Of a DNA stretch of 64,000 nucleotides, positions 34,201-44,689 are shown one piece after another. The notes under the pieces were generated by a model. It saw only the letters and a program-made list of their open reading frames with translations, ran no database searches and was not told where the DNA came from. The translations under genes were made by a program, and so were the position numbers. How positions within the stretch are numbered: the first letter of the stretch is position 1; each line of letters begins with the position of its first letter. Source of the stretch: Saccharum officinarum (taxonomy: Eukaryota; Streptophyta; Magnoliopsida; Poales; Poaceae); NCBI GenBank assembly GCA_020631735.1, contig CM036199.1, positions 18,331,553-18,395,552 of the forward strand, in the 5' to 3' direction.

Positions 34201-35361
34201 GCATATTGAATGAATATTGAAATATGAGAATGAACTTGAAAGATTGGGCGGGTGGTTTGGCCACTGCTAACATGCATTGTGAAAGGAGTCTCAATGTAGT
34301 GTTTTCGCCTTGTCAGTTAAGGTCCGTTCGTTGTAAGCCTGTTGTGTTCAAGACTTTGCAACTAGCTTCATGCCTTGGGTAAGCCCAAAATGTTGGTGAT
34401 TCTATTACGAGAACGTCTAACCTCGTACTGGGAGTGGAGAGATGGCGAGAGTAGCGTGTACCCTCGGGGCTAGAATTTGGTCGGGTTCGAGGAGTACTGT
34501 ACTCTCGGGTGGCGATGGACACGTTCTGGTTTTGGAAGATCTAAATGAGGGTTGATATATGCAAGATTCGGTTCTACATATGTCGTGAAGTTAGAGATCC
34601 CCAGCTGGGTATAATCGGTTCGAATCGTCGTTGCTCCTCGGTTATGGAGACTTGATCACCTGACTTGCATCGTAGTTAAGAACTGGAATTGAAAGAAAGA
34701 ATGAGAAATGTTTTGATGATAATTACTTTGATCTAGATTAGGATCACTTAGATTTGGTTAATGAACCATCAATGGTAAAAGTAAAATGTTGAAGATAAGG
34801 ATCTACTTTAGTAAGCTTTTCTGCAAAGGAAAATCTTGATTCTAGAATACCCGTACCTTGATTCCCTAAAGCTAGCATGCCCTTGGAGTCTTTGTCTTAG
34901 TCGGGTAAGTCTTGTTGAGTACCCTCAAGTACTCAGGGTTTGTTAACCCCTTGTTGCAGGTGCGGTTCATGAACAAGTCTGCTTCGAGCCTTGTTGCATG
35001 ACCGTCGTGGTTGAAGAAAGCGACAACGAGTAGACTGTGTGGCCTTTGGGCAAGGCATCTCGCTTGTGTGTTGTAATAAAGTTAATACCGATACTTCTCT
35101 ACTACTGGTTTGTAATAATGTTACATAAGGTTTGAAGTTTGAAAACTGGTTTGTAAACCTATATTATTGTAAGACTTCCGCTACGTTACTCTGTTGAATA
35201 TTTTGAATAAACTGTTGTAATATTGCAATACTCCTGTGATTGGATCCTGTTCAGAAGAAAGCAGGCCTTTTAAGTTATGGTGAACATAAGTACGGCCATC
35301 AGAGGTCATTATGACAATGACGGGTACTTGTGGGTCATCATAATTAGAAGGTTCTGTGACA
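31262..35361 (+). repeat. gypsy 3' LTR, complete (4.1 kb)
   Basis: Starts TGTAACACC and ends GTGACA (TG...CA). The first bases form an 8-bp-arm palindrome (TAACACCC, one base, GGGTGTTA at 31264-31280). The interior shows an AT-rich first kilobase, a GC-rich middle (32330-33200) after the TATA box, and an AT-rich end. At over 4 kb it is long even for grass chromoviruses. The following base run TTTTT (35362-35366) would be the target duplication, but its partner is in the gap. Confidence 0.9.
32459..32466 (+). promoter_or_regulatory. TATA box in the gypsy LTR
   Basis: TATAAATA lies at the junction between GC-rich promoter-like DNA and the GC-rich leader, about 1.2 kb into the LTR. Position and flanks suit the U3/R boundary, putting transcription start near 32490. 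Confidence 0.6.
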
Positions 35362-36405
35362 TTTTTGACGCTTCCACGATCATCACCGTAAGGGATGGAA
35401 AAACTGCAGTTTTCTGGACATCAACATGGATTCAGGGTACCTCGCCACGGAACCTGGCGCCAACTCTTTTCTAAAAGGCAAAAAGAAAAAAGATTTCAGT
35501 TCAAAAGGCAATACAAGACAACCGGTGGATCTCACATATCCTACCAATTCAAACACCACAAGAAATACAAGAATACATCGTGCTATGGGAACACGTTCAA
35601 GGAACTAGGCTGCAGGAAGATGCTGAAGATACCATTCGATGGTGATGGACAAACGATGGGGAATATATATACATCCAAGAGTGCATACCAAATTTTGTTT
35701 CAAGGATCCTTTAGCAAGCTAAAGTTATCAACAATTTGGAAAGCAGGGGCAAAACCAAAATGTCGGTTCTTTGCTTGGACACTCCTTCATAAAAAGATTC
35801 TAACAGCCAACAACTTAATCAAGCGCAATTGGGCAAACGATCCCATTTGTAAACTTTGCGGGGTTGAGCCAGAAACTCCGAACCATCTGTGTAAAGACTA
35901 TCCATTTTCAAAGCAAGTTTGGACCTCTTTAAAACAGTGGCTCCACCTTTCGGCGCTTGATTCAGTTGCAATGACCGGATCGCTACATGGCTTCTGGCAA
36001 AAATGTCGGGCTAAATTTGAGAGATGAGACAGAAAAAGGATACATGGGATCATGATATATTATTGGTGGAATGTTTGGAAGGAAAGAAATAAAAAAACCT
36101 TCCAACAAAAAGCCCTGCAACCGTGCCAAGTAGCTCTTCTATGCAAAGATGATATACAACAATACCAGCTTGCGACAAGACCAATCCTCATTGAGGAGTA
36201 GCATCAGGTTTTCGAGTAGTTCTTTTATTTGGGAGTTAACACTGTTCTTCGTTTCCCTTTTCCAGTTAGGTAGTATAGTGGTGTCTGGCCTGTGTGCCTT
36301 AGTAGTTCAGAGTTTTCGTCTCCCCTAAATCCGTTTTGTAAATTTGTTTTGTTTTCTTCACATCGTCTAATAAAAATCTAGCAAAGCTTTTGTCGTTTTT
36401 CTAAA
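35362..36405 (+). pseudogene. LINE 3' fragment (RT tail and zf-RVT domain)
   Basis: Directly after the LTR, one frame reads FDASTIITVRDGKTAVFWTS and the next, after a shift, continues the RT C-terminal region. The zf-RVT domain is clear: YTSKSAYQILFQGSF, KPKCRFFAWTLLHKKILTAN and CKLCGVEPETPNHLCKDYPF (CLC-like Cys/His pattern). The 3'UTR runs to about 36405 with a short A-rich end. The gypsy element probably landed in this LINE, but the LINE's 5' half is not visible left of the gypsy element. Confidence 0.75.
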
Positions 36406-37119
36406 AATAAATGGATATTACTCCAGGAAATATCACTTTGCTTGCGCTTTTACACATTAGCCATCCTAAAAGTTAAATCTGAGTCATCAGTATAATTTGC
36501 TCTCATGTTCCGAATCATGCGGGTGCAACTTCGTGGTCTACTCTCTGGAGCTATGTAAACATTTACACAGAAAAACAAATGCAGTTTTGCGAAGAGAAAA
36601 CAGTAATGCCACAATATTTCAGGGAGTAACAGTACGATTAGACAGCCACACAGGTAGCGTCTCAAATAAAAATCTAAGTATGTACTGACAAAACTGCAGG
36701 TACCCCTTCAAGATTTTTGTATACATAACAATCAGCTAGATATTAGTAGTCAATGGTAGTTGCTGCAACATGTTCTACTGTTCATTTCTAACAATGCATA
36801 ACATATGGGAATGAATTATTTACAAAGATTCCATATAATCTCATTCTAAACTTCAGAAAGAGTAACCATAATCATTTTCTGCCTCCAACCTTACACCAGT
36901 CACCAGCAGATCACCGTTCCACAATTAGATTAGATGGAAACAGTCCATTGTTAATTGTGTGAACCCAGCATCTAGGAGTGCCTTCAGAAGCAGATTGAAA
37001 CCTTCAGTTTCAGTCTCTAATTGTTCCCTCTTTATTAGGCTCTGTTCTGTTCAAAGCGCTCTTCTACATTTTACTTGATAAGTGTACATCTCATAACAAT
37101 CAATCTCAAGTTGGACTAG

Positions 37120-37171
<52 letters not shown>

Positions 37172-37710
37172 TAATCAAATGATACCTATCTATTTGGTAT
37201 CATAAACACTAATATATTTTATATATACTCAGTCTAATTTAAAATTGGTTGACCTATGAAAGTACGAAATGTGCACCTATTGTTTTTTTAAAATAAAAGA
37301 GTAACCGTTCATAGCCTCTTTTTTTTTTGAGGGGATCATAGCCTCATAGGTACACTGGTTCGGTTCCGTTGCAGATCACCTGGAAAAACTGGTGACCGGG
37401 GTGGGCCGAGCGGTAACGTGGGGCGGTTAGGGGTCGAGAATTGGACGAGTCGGGCTAGCCGGCCAGGGTGTTTGAGCCCAACATTGCGCCATCTCAGAAA
37501 ATTTGCCAGAATTTCCTCAAATCAAAATAAAAGAAAAAGAAAAATTTGCCAGAATCACAAAACCTAGCATCACACGGGTTCTGAACTTCTGAAGTCCAGG
37601 AGAGATACGTACAAACGTAACAAAGGATAGTAAGAGTTACGCACGCTGACACGAATATGAGTTCTATCTTCTTTCAAAAAAAAATATGAGTTCTATATCA
37701 GGTATGCTTT
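36406..37710. other. intergenic DNA upstream of the F-box gene
   Basis: No gene recognised. It contains a perfect (AT)n microsatellite and low-complexity A-rich stretches. Overlapping open frames under 75 codons have no domains. Confidence 0.5.
37122..37168. repeat. (AT)n microsatellite
   Basis: About 23 uninterrupted AT units, liable to length polymorphism. Confidence 0.95.
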
Positions 37711-37716
37711 TATATA
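37711..37716 (+). promoter_or_regulatory. possible TATA box of the F-box/DUF295 gene
   Basis: TATATA inside 'gcttttatatacag', 185 bases upstream of the chosen ATG (37896). It would give a 5'UTR of about 150 bases. Confidence 0.45.
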
Positions 37717-37895
37717 CAGAAGAAGAAGTGTACGAACTTCCATACGCTGGACAGCTCTAGTAGTACACGAACGAGTCGATTACAGAGCACCAAGGAGACC
37801 CGTCAGACAGATTTACGTGCACGTGTGCATATATGCACGCACGTACCTTGGATGCCAACGTCTCCTTCAACAACTCTTCTCTACGCTGAAGTCCG

Positions 37896-39308
37896 ATGAG
37901 CGGCAGCATCAACATGCCTGTCGCCTCAGCTGCCTTCCGGCCGTGGGCGGAGCTCGACGCCGGCCTCGTCTCCAGCATCGCCGCGTGCTGCGCGCTCAGG
38001 GAGTACGCCTCCTGCCGCGCCGTCTGCGGCGCGTGGCGCTCCGCGCTCCCGCCGCCGCTCTCGCGGCCCCTCGCCGTGCTCCCCGCCGACGACGCCGCGG
38101 GCCACCCCGTGTCGCTCGCGGCCTGCTCCCACCACGCGCGGCGCTGGGCCAGGCTCCTGCACGGCGACCTGCACCGTCCGAGTCCGACCGGGCCGATCGG
38201 CGCCGCCGCCGCGGGCTGCCGCTGCGTCGGCGCCTCGCGCGACGGGTGGCTCGCCCTCGTTGCGGGCGACGCCGAGGCGCCCGCGGGGCCGCTGCTGTTC
38301 AACCCGTTCACGGGCGAGGAGATCCCGCTGGACCCGGAGCTTTACGAGCCCGCACACGAGCGGGCGCCCAAGATCATCTTCTCGCCGAACCCCACGCCGT
38401 TCGACTTCACCGCGGTAAGCCTGTGCCGGCCCAACAGGGTCGCCGTGCAGAGGGCGTCCGACGGCTGGTCGCACATCGAGGACACGGGCCCGCTCATGGA
38501 GAGGGACGTCGTCCTAGTCGACGTGGCGTACAGCCACGACGACGGCAAGGTCTACTGCCTGGCGAAGGACGGCCAGGTGCACGTGCTCCACCTCAACCGC
38601 CGCCGACGCTCCTGCCGCCGCCGGGTGCCACCCATGGAGGTTGGGCCACTGCCGAAACTGCCCCTCGGCGCCGTTGCCTTCCCTTCACCGTACGACACTA
38701 TCTCCGAGGTCACGGACGCCAAGAACCTGGTGCTCTGCGACGGCGTGCTCTACCAGGTATGGAGGCGGCCCACCGGCGCTGGCAACGCGGCCGTCGCCGC
38801 GCCGACAGGAGGAGCCCGGCGGTGGATCCACATCTTTGAGGGCGACGTCTTCGTTCTCAGGTTCGATCCCGGGAACTGGCCGAGCAGTCCGTGCTGGAGC
38901 GTGGTCGAGGCGAAGGATCTGAGAGGTAACGCGCTGTTCGTCGGCATGAACGACGCAGCGGTGGTGCGCGGCGAGGGTGTGAGCGGCAACAGCGTTTACT
39001 ACTGGGACGGCCCGCGCGGGGGAGACTACGAGGCTGTGGTCTACAGCTTGGCAACCGGAGCCTCCGTCCGGTGGCCAGCGGCGACGACCGGAGGCGTGTG
39101 GAGCCCCGTTTGGTACTTCTTGCCGGCGGGCGAGACCCAGCGTGAGGAACCGGAAGCAACTGAGGTAGAAGCCACGTCTGCGGAAGCAACTTCGCCCGAA
39201 CTTGACGAGGAGGAGCTGGATCATAGTGCGCATTGTCTCAAGAAAACCATGAGCTTGCTCGGTAGGTTAGATTATTCTCTCGTTTATTGTTCTACTCTGT
39301 GTGTGTAG
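37896..39308 (+). CDS. F-box/DUF295-like (KIB-type beta-propeller) protein, 470 aa
   Basis: A single uninterrupted exon, very GC-rich, with the typical length and layout of grass F-box/DUF295 proteins. Residues 13-50 (RPWAELDAGLVSSIAACCAL, CRAVCGAWRSAL) are a degenerate F-box helix set, used for docking on SKP1. Residues 60-410 form the DUF295 repeats, with signatures LLFNPFTGEEIPLDPELY, KVYCLAKDGQVHVLHLN, NALFVGMNDAAVV and NSVYYWDG. The last 60 residues are acidic and low complexity. The start at 37896 is chosen because it precedes the F-box directly; a second Met at codon 7 is also possible. The family are substrate adaptors of SCF ubiquitin ligases or regulators, many lineage-specific; no substrate can be inferred. 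This is the only undamaged host gene in the window. Confidence 0.85.
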   Translation: MSGSINMPVASAAFRPWAELDAGLVSSIAACCALREYASCRAVCGAWRSALPPPLSRPLAVLPADDAAGHPVSLAACSHHARRWARLLHGDLHRPSPTGPIGAAAAGCRCVGASRDGWLALVAGDAEAPAGPLLFNPFTGEEIPLDPELYEPAHERAPKIIFSPNPTPFDFTAVSLCRPNRVAVQRASDGWSHIEDTGPLMERDVVLVDVAYSHDDGKVYCLAKDGQVHVLHLNRRRRSCRRRVPPMEVGPLPKLPLGAVAFPSPYDTISEVTDAKNLVLCDGVLYQVWRRPTGAGNAAVAAPTGGARRWIHIFEGDVFVLRFDPGNWPSSPCWSVVEAKDLRGNALFVGMNDAAVVRGEGVSGNSVYYWDGPRGGDYEAVVYSLATGASVRWPAATTGGVWSPVWYFLPAGETQREEPEATEVEATSAEATSPELDEEELDHSAHCLKKTMSLLGRLDYSLVYCSTLCV

Positions 39309-39483
39309 AGAGGGAGAGCTACATCGATGTCTTTTATTTAATATTTTGCATTAAGAGAAACGGCTCAATTCCAAATTTCCAATCTATCGTCGGCGGCGAG
39401 CATTATGCGATTTGAATTTGAGAGAGTAAAGTTTTTTTTGGTATGGTTCAATTCTTCAATGCGTTAGCATTTAGGGTCAACTA
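39309..39483. other. 3' flank of the F-box gene
   Basis: Contains the probable 3'UTR and AATATT/ATTAAG-rich sequence. No clear poly(A) signal of canonical form is seen. Ends with AACTA (39479-39483), the apparent left target duplication of the MITE. Confidence 0.4.
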
Positions 39484-39835
39484 AGGTCTGGTTTACTTCA
39501 TGGGCGAAAAGTTTCTGAGTGTTACATCGGATGTTTCGTATGATGTCATATGATGTCAGAAAGAGTGTTCGAATACTAATAAAAAAACTAATTACATAAC
39601 TCGCCTGAAAACCGTGAGACGAATTTATTAAGCCTAATTAATCCGTCATTAGCACATGTATGTACTGTAGTAATTATGGCTAATCATGAACTAATTAGGC
39701 TTAAAAAATTTGTCTCGCAGTTTTCATGCAAACTGTGCAATTAATTTTTTTTATCTATATTTAGTGCTCCATGGATGTGTCAAATATTCGATGTGATGAG
39801 GTAAAAAGTTTTTTGGTGGAAACTAAACAGGGTCT
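39484..39835. mobile_element. MITE with long internal inverted repeat
   Basis: The ends AGGTCTGGTTT and AAACAGGGTCT are imperfect inverted repeats. The interior carries long complementary arms: 'gagacgaatttattaagcctaattaat' about 39615-39641, against 'attaggcttaaaaaatttgtctc' about 39694-39716. AACTA flanks both sides (39479-39483 and 39836-39840). This is a very common grass MITE seen near genes. Confidence 0.75.
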
Positions 39836-39840
39836 AACTA

Positions 39841-40576
39841 AATAAGATCTCACTAGTTCTAATTAGAATATACTAGTCGATCAACTTGTGCTCTCGCACG
39901 ATCTAGATTTCTAGGAGATATAAGTACTATTTCATAATCCCTTATATGATGTTTTGGCTTTTTTACCTCGCAAAAAAAATGTTTTGGCTTTTTTTAGATA
40001 TATTGTTTTTATTATATATGTAGACAAATACATCTAAGTGTATAGAAAATCTATGTATTTAGAGAACCCAAAACGTCTTATAATTTAGAAAGGAGGGATT
40101 ACATCTGACTAATAAAGAAATATTTATGTTAAATCATATATTTTTTCTCTTAGTTTATTTTCTAATTTAATAGACTTAATAAATACTTTATAGTTTATAT
40201 CTAGTTATCATAAACTTATTAATTACTATTTTTCAACAAATTAATCTATATTTTTGTCTATATTCATATTTTCCTTTTGCATGTCGCTTCTGTATATTTT
40301 AAAAAAGCAATTACTTTGAAACCTTAGTATTAATTATGGTGGCTCTTGTTACACCATGGATCTTACAAAGTCATGAATCTAAACTTTATTTTTTCAAATT
40401 TTCTTATCGATTACTACAGATTTTTCTCTCCTCAAGTTAAGTTGAAACTCTCATGCTGATTATATATTTCATTAACTCTGCTTTTTGCACATTTTTAAAA
40501 TAAGGATTTTAAGTCATATAGTATGTTCTTAAGTGCTACAATACCATAAGCCATTATTTGAAACTTGCACCATTTT
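39841..40576. other. AT-rich intergenic DNA with a dispersed repeat
   Basis: Around 39865-39925 lies 'atactagtcgatcaacttgtgctctcgcacgatctag', related to segments at about 12625 and 20875 inside the GH1 introns. The rest is AT-rich with no gene. Confidence 0.5.
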
Positions 40577-40581
40577 GCTTA
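40577..40581. repeat. target-site duplication, left (GCTTA)
   Basis: GCTTA directly before LTR1. The same five bases follow the last LTR at 62281-62285, and 5 bp is the expected length for Ty1/copia integrase. Confidence 0.8.
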
Positions 40582-42632
40582 TGCGAACACAAGGTTGATA
40601 AGTACCCTTGTATGTTTGTTTTGTGGTGAGTGATTGTCAATGTGATCCACGGAGTAGGTTGAGTGGTGACTAACTCTACCATGGCGAAAGCTATATATAC
40701 GACATGTCTCTTGATTTGTGTTGTGCAGGTGTGGAGCTCGGAGGCGGTGGCTGACGGCGAGGTGAAGGTTAAGAGGACGTGTCGTGCCGATGGACCGGAG
40801 GGGTGAAGGACGGACGTGAGGTTTGGACCGAGGGACTAGGAGGCCGGGTGGCTAGCCGCGGTGGCTGACACTTGGGACATCGACAAGCGCGAGAAGACAT
40901 GGGAGTGACCGTGTTGACCGTGGAGGTGACACGCGTCGGATGGCGGGGGACGCATATGGAGTACGCTACTCGCGGAGCGGTTTGATGGTTTGGGCCTCAA
41001 AACCATCGGAGGCGGGTTTACGGGTTTGGGCCTCAAAACCCGGGCGAAGGTTCCGAGGAGGAACGGACGGCACGTGGCGGCATCGGGGAGTTCGCGTCGA
41101 GGCGAAGCTACCGGTAAGGAGGCGCGATGGCCATCGGATCAACATGAAGACCGGGCTAGACCTCTACGCCCTTGGGCTTATTGGTTTAGCTCTTATGTAT
41201 ACAGGGGCATTTAGGGAAATGTAAAATAGCCCTGTTAAATAGAGGATGGCAGCCCTTGCCTCCTCACCTCTCTCCCACTCTTTCATTCCCCCCTTCTACC
41301 TAGGGTTTCACTTTCTAGTTCATGAGAGAGGTCTAAAAATCTGAAAATTCGTGGTTGTATACTTCTTGTGATTTGGAGTGGGAATGGAGGCCCAAATCCT
41401 CCTCTTGCCCTCTAGGGTTTCTATTTGAAGCTGTGATTTTCGTTCTCATTTTGTTCCTTTTTTCGTTCTTGGCCACGATTTGATTTTTCCGGAGTTTGAA
41501 TCAATCTCAGGTGATGATTTTTGGGGATTAGGTTCGTAGCATGGTGAATTTAATCTGTGCAAATTTTTAGAGTGATTCATGGTAATTTGATCGATTTCTT
41601 GTCTGATTTTTGGCCGCCCCTTTTTCACGTTCTTCTCTGTTCTTGAGCTGCTCGTGATGCCCAGTCGCTGTTCGCTGTACACAGAGCCGTGAGTCCAGGA
41701 GCTCGTGCGCTCGCTCGCGCAGGCAACCCAGGTGGTCCGTCCACCAGTAGCGCTGTGCGCTCCTGTGCCGAATCGAGCACAGCCCCTGTGCAGCACCATA
41801 GCTTTTGAGCGACAAGTGCAGCAGCCCGTTCTTCTTTTTCAGATTGTGATTGGTCAGGAACTTCCGTTCTTGCATCTGTGAGATACTACTAGCCTTAATT
41901 TTTGGTATATTTAATTTTGCTTGAGTAGTATTCGGTCACTGCTGCAAAAGGGTGCTCCGTGAACGCTGTTCGCTCGCTAGGTGCTTGCTCTCCGTTGCTG
42001 CAGGTTTCAGGCAGTGTTGTGTGTCATTGATCTCCAGTGCAGGTTTGGCCCTTTCGCCCAGCGCCATGCTCGTGGCTCACCAGTTAGTTGGCAAGGTTAT
42101 GGCACAGTTGCTTCTTGTTGATTCTTGCTTGTGAGCAGACCCACGTCAAGGATCTCAATTGTTGTTTGTTGCAGCCTGTGCTAGTTTTAGTGCGTAAGTA
42201 TTTCTTGCCTACTGCTTCTCTCGGTCTCTGTTCAGGTCCAGCAGTTCGGTGCTCTATTTACTTCTTCAGACAGTTGTTTTCGTTGCTCGGCAAATTTGTT
42301 AGCAGCAACATGAATTATTTTGCTACAGGAAGTAATCATTACGTGCTTATTCAAATTCAGTCATAATCACGTAATAGATTTGATTTCCAACAGTGTCAAT
42401 TTGTTTGGTCCGTGGTTTACGCAGTTGTGATCCGATTTGAGTTCCGTTTTTACGTTGGCCTCGTGGTGTCCCAATGTATTCTTAGGGAACATCCACCCTA
42501 TCATTTGGACCATGGACATCATGTTGATTACTTCGTGTGTTTGGTGGTGAATTTGGGACAGCGGCCGAATATTTCACGAGAAATTTGAGGCTCCCATTCA
42601 CCCCCCCTCTGGTCGCCATTTTCGGACCTTCA
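40582..42632 (+). repeat. Sirevirus LTR 1 (5' type)
   Basis: Begins TGCGAACAC and ends CCTTCA. Contains two hairpins with the same loop GGGCCTCA at 40984-41042, and a long GC-balanced leader. At diagnostic sites it matches the 51583-52934 copy: G at 41689 and G at 41788. Confidence 0.9.
40984..41042. promoter_or_regulatory. paired GGGCCTCA-loop palindromes in the LTR
   Basis: GATGGTTT-GGGCCTCA-AAACCATC (40984-41007) and CGGGTTT-GGGCCTCA-AAACCCG (41021-41042). The arms differ while the loop is identical. Copies occur in the central LTR (near 50331-50389). In the last LTR the second right arm is mutated. They lie upstream of the presumed transcription start; conserved LTR palindromes have been described for Sireviruses as possible regulatory sites. 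Confidence 0.65.
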
Positions 42633-42634
42633 AT

Positions 42635-42646
42635 TGGTATCGGAGC
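42635..42646 (+). promoter_or_regulatory. primer-binding site, internal 1
   Basis: TGGTATCGGAGC, two bases after the LTR end, complementary to the 3' end of initiator tRNA-Met except one base. Confidence 0.85.
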
Positions 42647-42695
42647 CGGTTAAGGATCATTCCACCTTAATCGGTCCGTGATCCAGGAAGGCGAC

Positions 42696-44655
42696 ATGGA
42701 GCGTGGTTCTAGCAAACCACCGTTCTTCGATGGAATAAATTATCCCTATTGGAAGATCCGCATGTCCGCGCATCTCCAGGGTATTGATTGGCTTGTTTGG
42801 GAGATTTGCGAAAATGCTACTTACGTTGTGCTTGAACCCCGTGCTCATGTCACACAAGATCAAAAAGATTGGCACAACGCTAATAGCAGAGCTCGCGCAG
42901 TTCTTTTCTTGAGTCTTTCTCTTTAGGAGTTCGAAAGAGTTTCCAATTGTACTACTGCTCGAGAGATCTGGGTGAGGCTTCAGAGCTATCACGAGGGGAC
43001 CACACAGGTCAAAACCAGACTCTACGAGACGTACAAGAGGGAGTACGAGAACTCCACTCAGCTTGATGGTGAGTCCATCGATGCCATGTTTTCTCGCTTT
43101 CAAACCATCGTCAACAAGATGCGAGCAAACAAGGCACAGTTACCTTATGACGATCATGAGAGGGCACTCAAGCTTCTATATGCCCTAGATCGGAAGGTAT
43201 GGGATGTGAAGGTGACCACCATTATTGAGTCTTCGGGGTATGAGACCCTCACCGTGGATGAGCTTTTCAGCAAGCTCAAGTCCACCGAGATCGACTACCA
43301 GACCCAAGCCAAGCTCAAGAATCCCTCTGCACCAACTATGGCCTTGGTCTCAGGTAATGGCTCAAGTTCTTTGGCTAACCCTTCACAAGTGTCTTTTGCC
43401 TTGTCTTCTTTGGTGTCTGTCACAGAGGAGCAGATGGAGAGTCTTGGGGACAACGAGCTGGCGTTGATAATCAGCCGGTTCTCACGGTTTCACAACAACC
43501 GCTTGAATCGCTAGCGTGGTGGTGGTCCGAAGGAAGGATGCTACGGCTATGGAGATCCCGACCACTTCGTTGCCCGCTGCCCCAAGAAGTACAAGCACTC
43601 CTCCGACAAGTACGACTCCAGCAAGCGCAAGGACAAGCACGAGTACACCTCCAAGCACAAGTCGAAGGGAGGATTCGACAAGGAGGTGTTGAAGAAGTAC
43701 TTCAAGAAAGCCAAGGCCCAAGAGCGCGCCTTCCTCGCCTCCCTCAGCGACCTTGACAACGACACCGACGATGACTGGTCTTCTTCTCCCTCGAGCGATG
43801 ATGAGTTCGAGAAGAGGCGTGAGGACAAGTTGACCGGGCTCTGTTTCATCGCCAAGTCCATCCACGGAGGCTACTGCACCATGGCCATGGATGAAGGTGT
43901 GAATTCCAACAAGGATGTGCTTCCCGGCGATGACGACTCTACCGAGGTAAAACCCTCCGTTGACACTCTTATTGCTGAGCTTGATATCATGACCGATACT
44001 CTGATGAGTCAAGATAAATTGCTGAAACGTGTTGCTTGTGAGAGGAAAGAGTTTAAGGACAAGCTAGAAGTTGTGGAGAAAGAGCTTGAGGAAGCTAAGA
44101 AGCTTGTTGTTCATGTGTCTGATGAGGTTGAGTGCGATGAATGTGCTGTTCATATGACTAACTTTTCTGAATTACAATCTAAGTATGTTGCCTTGTTAGA
44201 TGAGAACGATGAGCTGAAGGCTAGGTCTAGCTTGTTGGGTGCATGCAAGTCTTGTTCGGGCTTGCAATCTGAGCTGACAGAGAAGAATGCCAAGATCTTT
44301 GCTCTTAAGAAGGCCGATTCAGATAGCACGGTTGTTGAGTGTGCACGTTGTGAGAGCTTGGTGTTGGACCTTAAGTCTTGCAGACATAACAAGATGAGAT
44401 CCGAGGAAGACAACACATACCTTCGGTCCATCTTGAATTGGGTATCTTGTAGTGAGCCGCAGTTGGGCATGATGATGAGCTAGTTCAGACGGGGAACTGG
44501 GACATCGGGAGTAGGCTTTGCTCTAGGTGGGAAGGGTGAAAATGTCTATGGCAAAGTTGGTGAGTTCAGTGGTTTGAGACTAAGTGAGAAACCTTCTACT
44601 ATTCCCAAATTGATCAAGATCAATCCACCTAAGCCAACCGAACCACTGTGAAAGA
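42696..44655 (+). pseudogene. Sirevirus gag, copy 1
   Basis: ATG 42696 opens ERGSSKPPFFDGINYPYWKI, the typical copia gag N-terminus. A TAG after SLSL (42924-42926) interrupts it; the frame continues with the UBN2-type gag core (LQSYHEGTTQVKTRLYETYK, then DGESIDAMFSRFQTIVNKMR). TAG at 43512-43514 and at 44481-44483 are further stops; at both sites copy 2 has CAG. The zinc knuckle reads CYGYGDPDHFVARC, with Tyr where the second Cys should be, in both copies. A long coiled coil (about 43990-44470: ERKEFKDKLEVVEKELEEAK and beyond) follows, as is usual for Sirevirus gag. Gag would assemble particles; this copy is dead. Confidence 0.85.
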
Positions 44656-44689
44656 TGGAGTGTTTGAAGAACCTCCAAGAGCTCCACCC

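Larger units (their letters stand above)
22713..35361 (+). mobile_element. Ty3/gypsy chromovirus (Tekay/Del-like), full length bar the gap
   Basis: Order seen: partial 5' LTR, tRNA-Met-type primer site, an extra ORF, gag, protease, RT, RNase H, integrase, chromodomain-like tail, polypurine tract, and a complete 4.1 kb 3' LTR. Integrase after RNase H defines Ty3/gypsy. The C-terminal [16 protein letters not shown] block after integrase places it with chromoviruses, most like the Tekay/Del group. Frameshifts in every ORF and a nonsense codon in the chromodomain indicate an inactive copy. The right flank is LINE sequence and the left flank (across the gap) is hAT, so the target site cannot be checked. 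Confidence 0.9.

Noticed and set aside
37817..38839. 340-codon open frame overlapping the F-box/DUF295 gene in another frame
   Set aside because: It is Arg/Ala/Pro-rich, has no domain, and arises because the GC-rich gene lacks AT-rich stop codons. The 470-codon frame carries the family motifs.
40940..41224. 94- to 127-codon ORFs inside the Sirevirus LTRs (also 50288-50671 and 60588-60872)
   Set aside because: Present in several LTRs only because the LTRs are near-identical copies. Length varies with indels and no domain is visible.
43482..44012. Minus-strand 176-codon ORF in Sirevirus gag, repeated at 53847-54311
   Set aside because: Shadow of the gag coding strand; Leu/Val-rich composition mirrors plus-strand codons and there is no domain.
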